Positions 40,857 through 42,479 of a stretch of DNA of 42,479 nucleotides are shown one piece after another. The DNA comes from Lachnospiraceae bacterium (GTDB lineage: Bacteria; Bacillota; Clostridia; Lachnospirales; Lachnospiraceae). A model generated the notes under the pieces. The model was not told the DNA's origin and ran no database searches. It was given only the letters and a program-made list of their open reading frames with translations. How positions within the stretch are numbered: the stretch's first letter is position 1; each line of letters opens with the position of its first letter. Location of the stretch: NCBI GenBank assembly GCA_017479285.1, contig JAFVCL010000019.1, positions 1-42,479 on the forward strand, given 5' to 3'. The translations under genes were made by a program, and so were the position numbers.

Positions 40857-42125
40857 TTAATCACCTGCCTTGATCAAAGTTTTTCCGCTGGGAAGGTATC
40901 CTCCCGGGTAATCCGCTGATGTAGTTTCGCCGAATACTACTGAGTTCTTTCCGACCGATACTCCGTCCGGAATAATACTCCTCTCTCCGACAGTCACCAA
41001 TCCGTGATTATAAATATGAGGTGCTGTGTCATTCTCGGCTTCCTCACCGACTCCGAGCTTAACATTATTGCCGATCACGGTGTCCTCTGCGACTATAGCC
41101 TTGTACAGTTCACAGCCGTCACCGATCTGCGTCTGGTTCATTATGATGGAATCCCGGACAACCGTACCCTTTCCGATCATAACACCACAGCCGATAACGG
41201 AATTGTAAACCTCTCCGTATACCTCGCTGCCTTCACCTATGATGCTCTTCTCAACCTTACTGTCTCTTGAGAAGTACTGCGGGGGCTGGATCTCGGATTT
41301 AGTGTATATCTTCCAGTATTCCTCATAAAGATTGAATTCCGGAACAATATCAATAAGCTCCATATTGGCCTCCCAATATGAACTCAGTGTTCCTACATCC
41401 TTCCAGTAGCCGTTAAATTCGTACGCATAGAGAAGCTTACCCTTCTCATGGCAGTAAGGGATGACATGCTTACCAAAATCGAGATTAGGCTGATCTTTAA
41501 GTGCGGTGAATGCCGCCTTAAGAGTCTTCCATGTGAAGATATAGATACCCATGCTCGCAAGATTACTGCGGGGATGCGCGGGCTTTTCTTCGAAATCGGT
41601 AATGCGCTTGTTTTCATCGGCTATCATAATACCGAAGCGGCTCGCTTCCTCCATGGGAACGGGCATAACGGCTATCGTCACATCGGCTTTGTTTGCCTTG
41701 TGAAAATCAAGCATTACCTCGTAATCCATCTTATAGATATGGTCTCCGGAAAGTATAAGAACATACTCCGGATTAAAGCTCTCCATATACTCGATGTTCT
41801 GGTAGATTGCGTTAGCGGTTCCGGTATACCACTCACTGTTCTCACTCTTCTCGTAAGGAGGCAGTACGCTGACTCCACCAATGTTACGGTCAAGGTCCCA
41901 CGGAATTCCGATTCCGATATGGGTGTTCAGGCGAAGAGGCTGATACTGTGTAAGTACGCCGACCGTGTCTACGCCGGAATTGATACAACTGGATAGCGGA
42001 AAGTCGATTATACGGTATTTTCCGCCAAATGCAACCGCAGGTTTTGCTACCTTCGACGTCAGTACCCCGAGACGGCTGCCCTGTCCGCCAGCAAGAAGCA
42101 TGGCAATCATTTCCTTTTTAACCAT
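40857..42125 (-). CDS. glgC: Glucose-1-phosphate adenylyltransferase (catalytic subunit)
   Basis: About 422 residues from ATG 42125 ([20 protein letters not shown]), which has GGAGG four bases upstream; an in-frame ATG at 42167 has no site. It makes ADP-glucose from ATP and glucose-1-phosphate, the first committed step of glycogen synthesis. The nucleotide loop [54 protein letters not shown] and a C-terminal beta-helix domain are all intact. It forms an operon with glgD. glgA, glgB and glgP are not in the window. Confidence 0.96.
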   Translation of the reverse strand: MVKKEMIAMLLAGGQGSRLGVLTSKVAKPAVAFGGKYRIIDFPLSSCINSGVDTVGVLTQYQPLRLNTHIGIGIPWDLDRNIGGVSVLPPYEKSENSEWYTGTANAIYQNIEYMESFNPEYVLILSGDHIYKMDYEVMLDFHKANKADVTIAVMPVPMEEASRFGIMIADENKRITDFEEKPAHPRSNLASMGIYIFTWKTLKAAFTALKDQPNLDFGKHVIPYCHEKGKLLYAYEFNGYWKDVGTLSSYWEANMELIDIVPEFNLYEEYWKIYTKSEIQPPQYFSRDSKVEKSIIGEGSEVYGEVYNSVIGCGVMIGKGTVVRDSIIMNQTQIGDGCELYKAIVAEDTVIGNNVKLGVGEEAENDTAPHIYNHGLVTVGERSIIPDGVSVGKNSVVFGETTSADYPGGYLPSGKTLIKAGD

Positions 42126-42378
42126 ATACCCTCCAAGCTTGCAGATTCGCCTGTATGCGCCCTGCAAAGCCCCATTATTCTAAACGAATCTTCCTTCGTT
42201 TAATATAAATGCATAAAGTTATTATAACACCACTGCGAGGTATATGGAATAATTTACACAAAATATTTTGAAATTTTGTGAATTTTCTATCTATTTTATA
42301 CAATTTTTCGACAAAATGACGAAATAAAATCGCAAATATCGGGTCTTCGACACTTTATAGCAGCCTAAATTAATTCAA

Positions 42379-42402
42379 AGCGCGTAAAAGCGCTATTTTT
42401 TT
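42379..42402 (+). terminator. Orphan plus-strand intrinsic terminator
   Basis: AGCGC (42379-42383) pairs with GCGCT (42390-42394), followed by A and seven Ts. The stem is short and no plus-strand gene lies upstream within the window, so it would end either antisense transcription or an unrecognised small RNA. Confidence 0.4.
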
Positions 42403-42435
42403 GTCAAATTTTTCAACATTTTGTGTTGTATGGTG

Positions 42436-42464
42436 TTGTATTTATCATTATATTGTGATATAAT
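42436..42464 (+). promoter_or_regulatory. Plus-strand promoter at the window's right edge
   Basis: -35 TTGTAT (42436-42441), 17-bp spacer, perfect -10 TATAAT (42459-42464). An ATG (42471) follows six bases after the -10, where transcription would be expected to begin, so a leaderless mRNA is possible; the real start may equally lie beyond the window. Confidence 0.55.
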
Positions 42465-42479
42465 GTTTGTATGAAACTA

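Larger units (their letters stand above)
42126..42479. other. Intergenic region upstream of glgC
   Basis: This 354-bp AT-rich stretch holds no recognisable gene. On the minus strand there is a possible glgC promoter (-10 TATAAT 42226-42221, weak -35 TTCCAT 42249-42244, spacer 17) and a leader hairpin AAACGAA/TTCGTTT (42182-42201). On the plus strand there are an orphan terminator (42379-42402) and a promoter (42436-42464), described separately. Confidence 0.6.

Overview
This window looks like the chromosome of an anaerobic, low-to-mid GC Firmicute, most likely a member of the Lachnospiraceae (Butyrivibrio/Roseburia type). That placement is inferred from gene content: a class III (oxygen-sensitive) ribonucleotide reductase under NrdR-like boxes, a clostridial GlgC/GlgD pair, SpoVG followed by Pth-Mfd, a GPH sugar transporter, GH13 and GH36 glycosidases, and strong AGGAGG-type ribosome binding sites. 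No rRNA, tRNA, CRISPR array, insertion sequence or prophage was recognised. Nearly all genes lie on the minus strand.

Layout. (1) 1-3215: a LacI-regulated alpha-glucan module with an ABC solute-binding lipoprotein (cut by the window edge), a LacI repressor and a GH13 amylase lipoprotein. Both promoters carry the same operator, GGTTAAACGGTTAACC. (2) 3228-11446: an eight-gene fatty-acid/polyketide-like operon, in order flavodoxin-like reductase, PlsC-like acyltransferase, ACP, a fused double ketosynthase, FabG, FabZ, FabD and a fused AccD-AccA. The second ketosynthase half has lost its Cys-His-His triad, giving a KS/chain-length-factor-like fusion. No enoyl reductase, FabH, biotin carboxylase or BCCP is present, so this may be a specialised lipid or polyene pathway rather than the ordinary FAS operon. 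(3) 11660-18156: signalling genes, namely a diguanylate cyclase, a soluble fusion of ferredoxin, [FeFe]-hydrogenase-like and methyl-accepting domains, and a membrane protein/GHKL kinase/SARP-type response regulator operon with a 15-bp minisatellite rich in Shine-Dalgarno motifs. (4) 18221-20538: nrdD and its promoter. (5) 20600-25176: an ECF sigma/anti-sigma pair with a frame-broken RCC1-like lipoprotein, then a 7TM-EAL phosphodiesterase. (6) 25338-31647: GH36 alpha-galactosidase, a compact candidate type I toxin-antitoxin locus, a GPH transporter with an unusual inserted domain, and a GT-B-like protein. A TetR regulator (to 32294) heads that operon. (7) 32640-34972 on the plus strand: a membrane-anchored unknown and a D,D-carboxypeptidase. 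(8) 34975-42125: mfd, pth, spoVG, glgD, glgC.

The observations most worth a second look are the KS/CLF-like fusion and its operon, the unannotated 43-codon peptide gene at 27928-28059 with a predicted antisense RNA, the hydrogenase-like chemoreceptor, and the 15-bp repeats in front of two regulator genes. All family assignments are from reading motifs; no database search was run.
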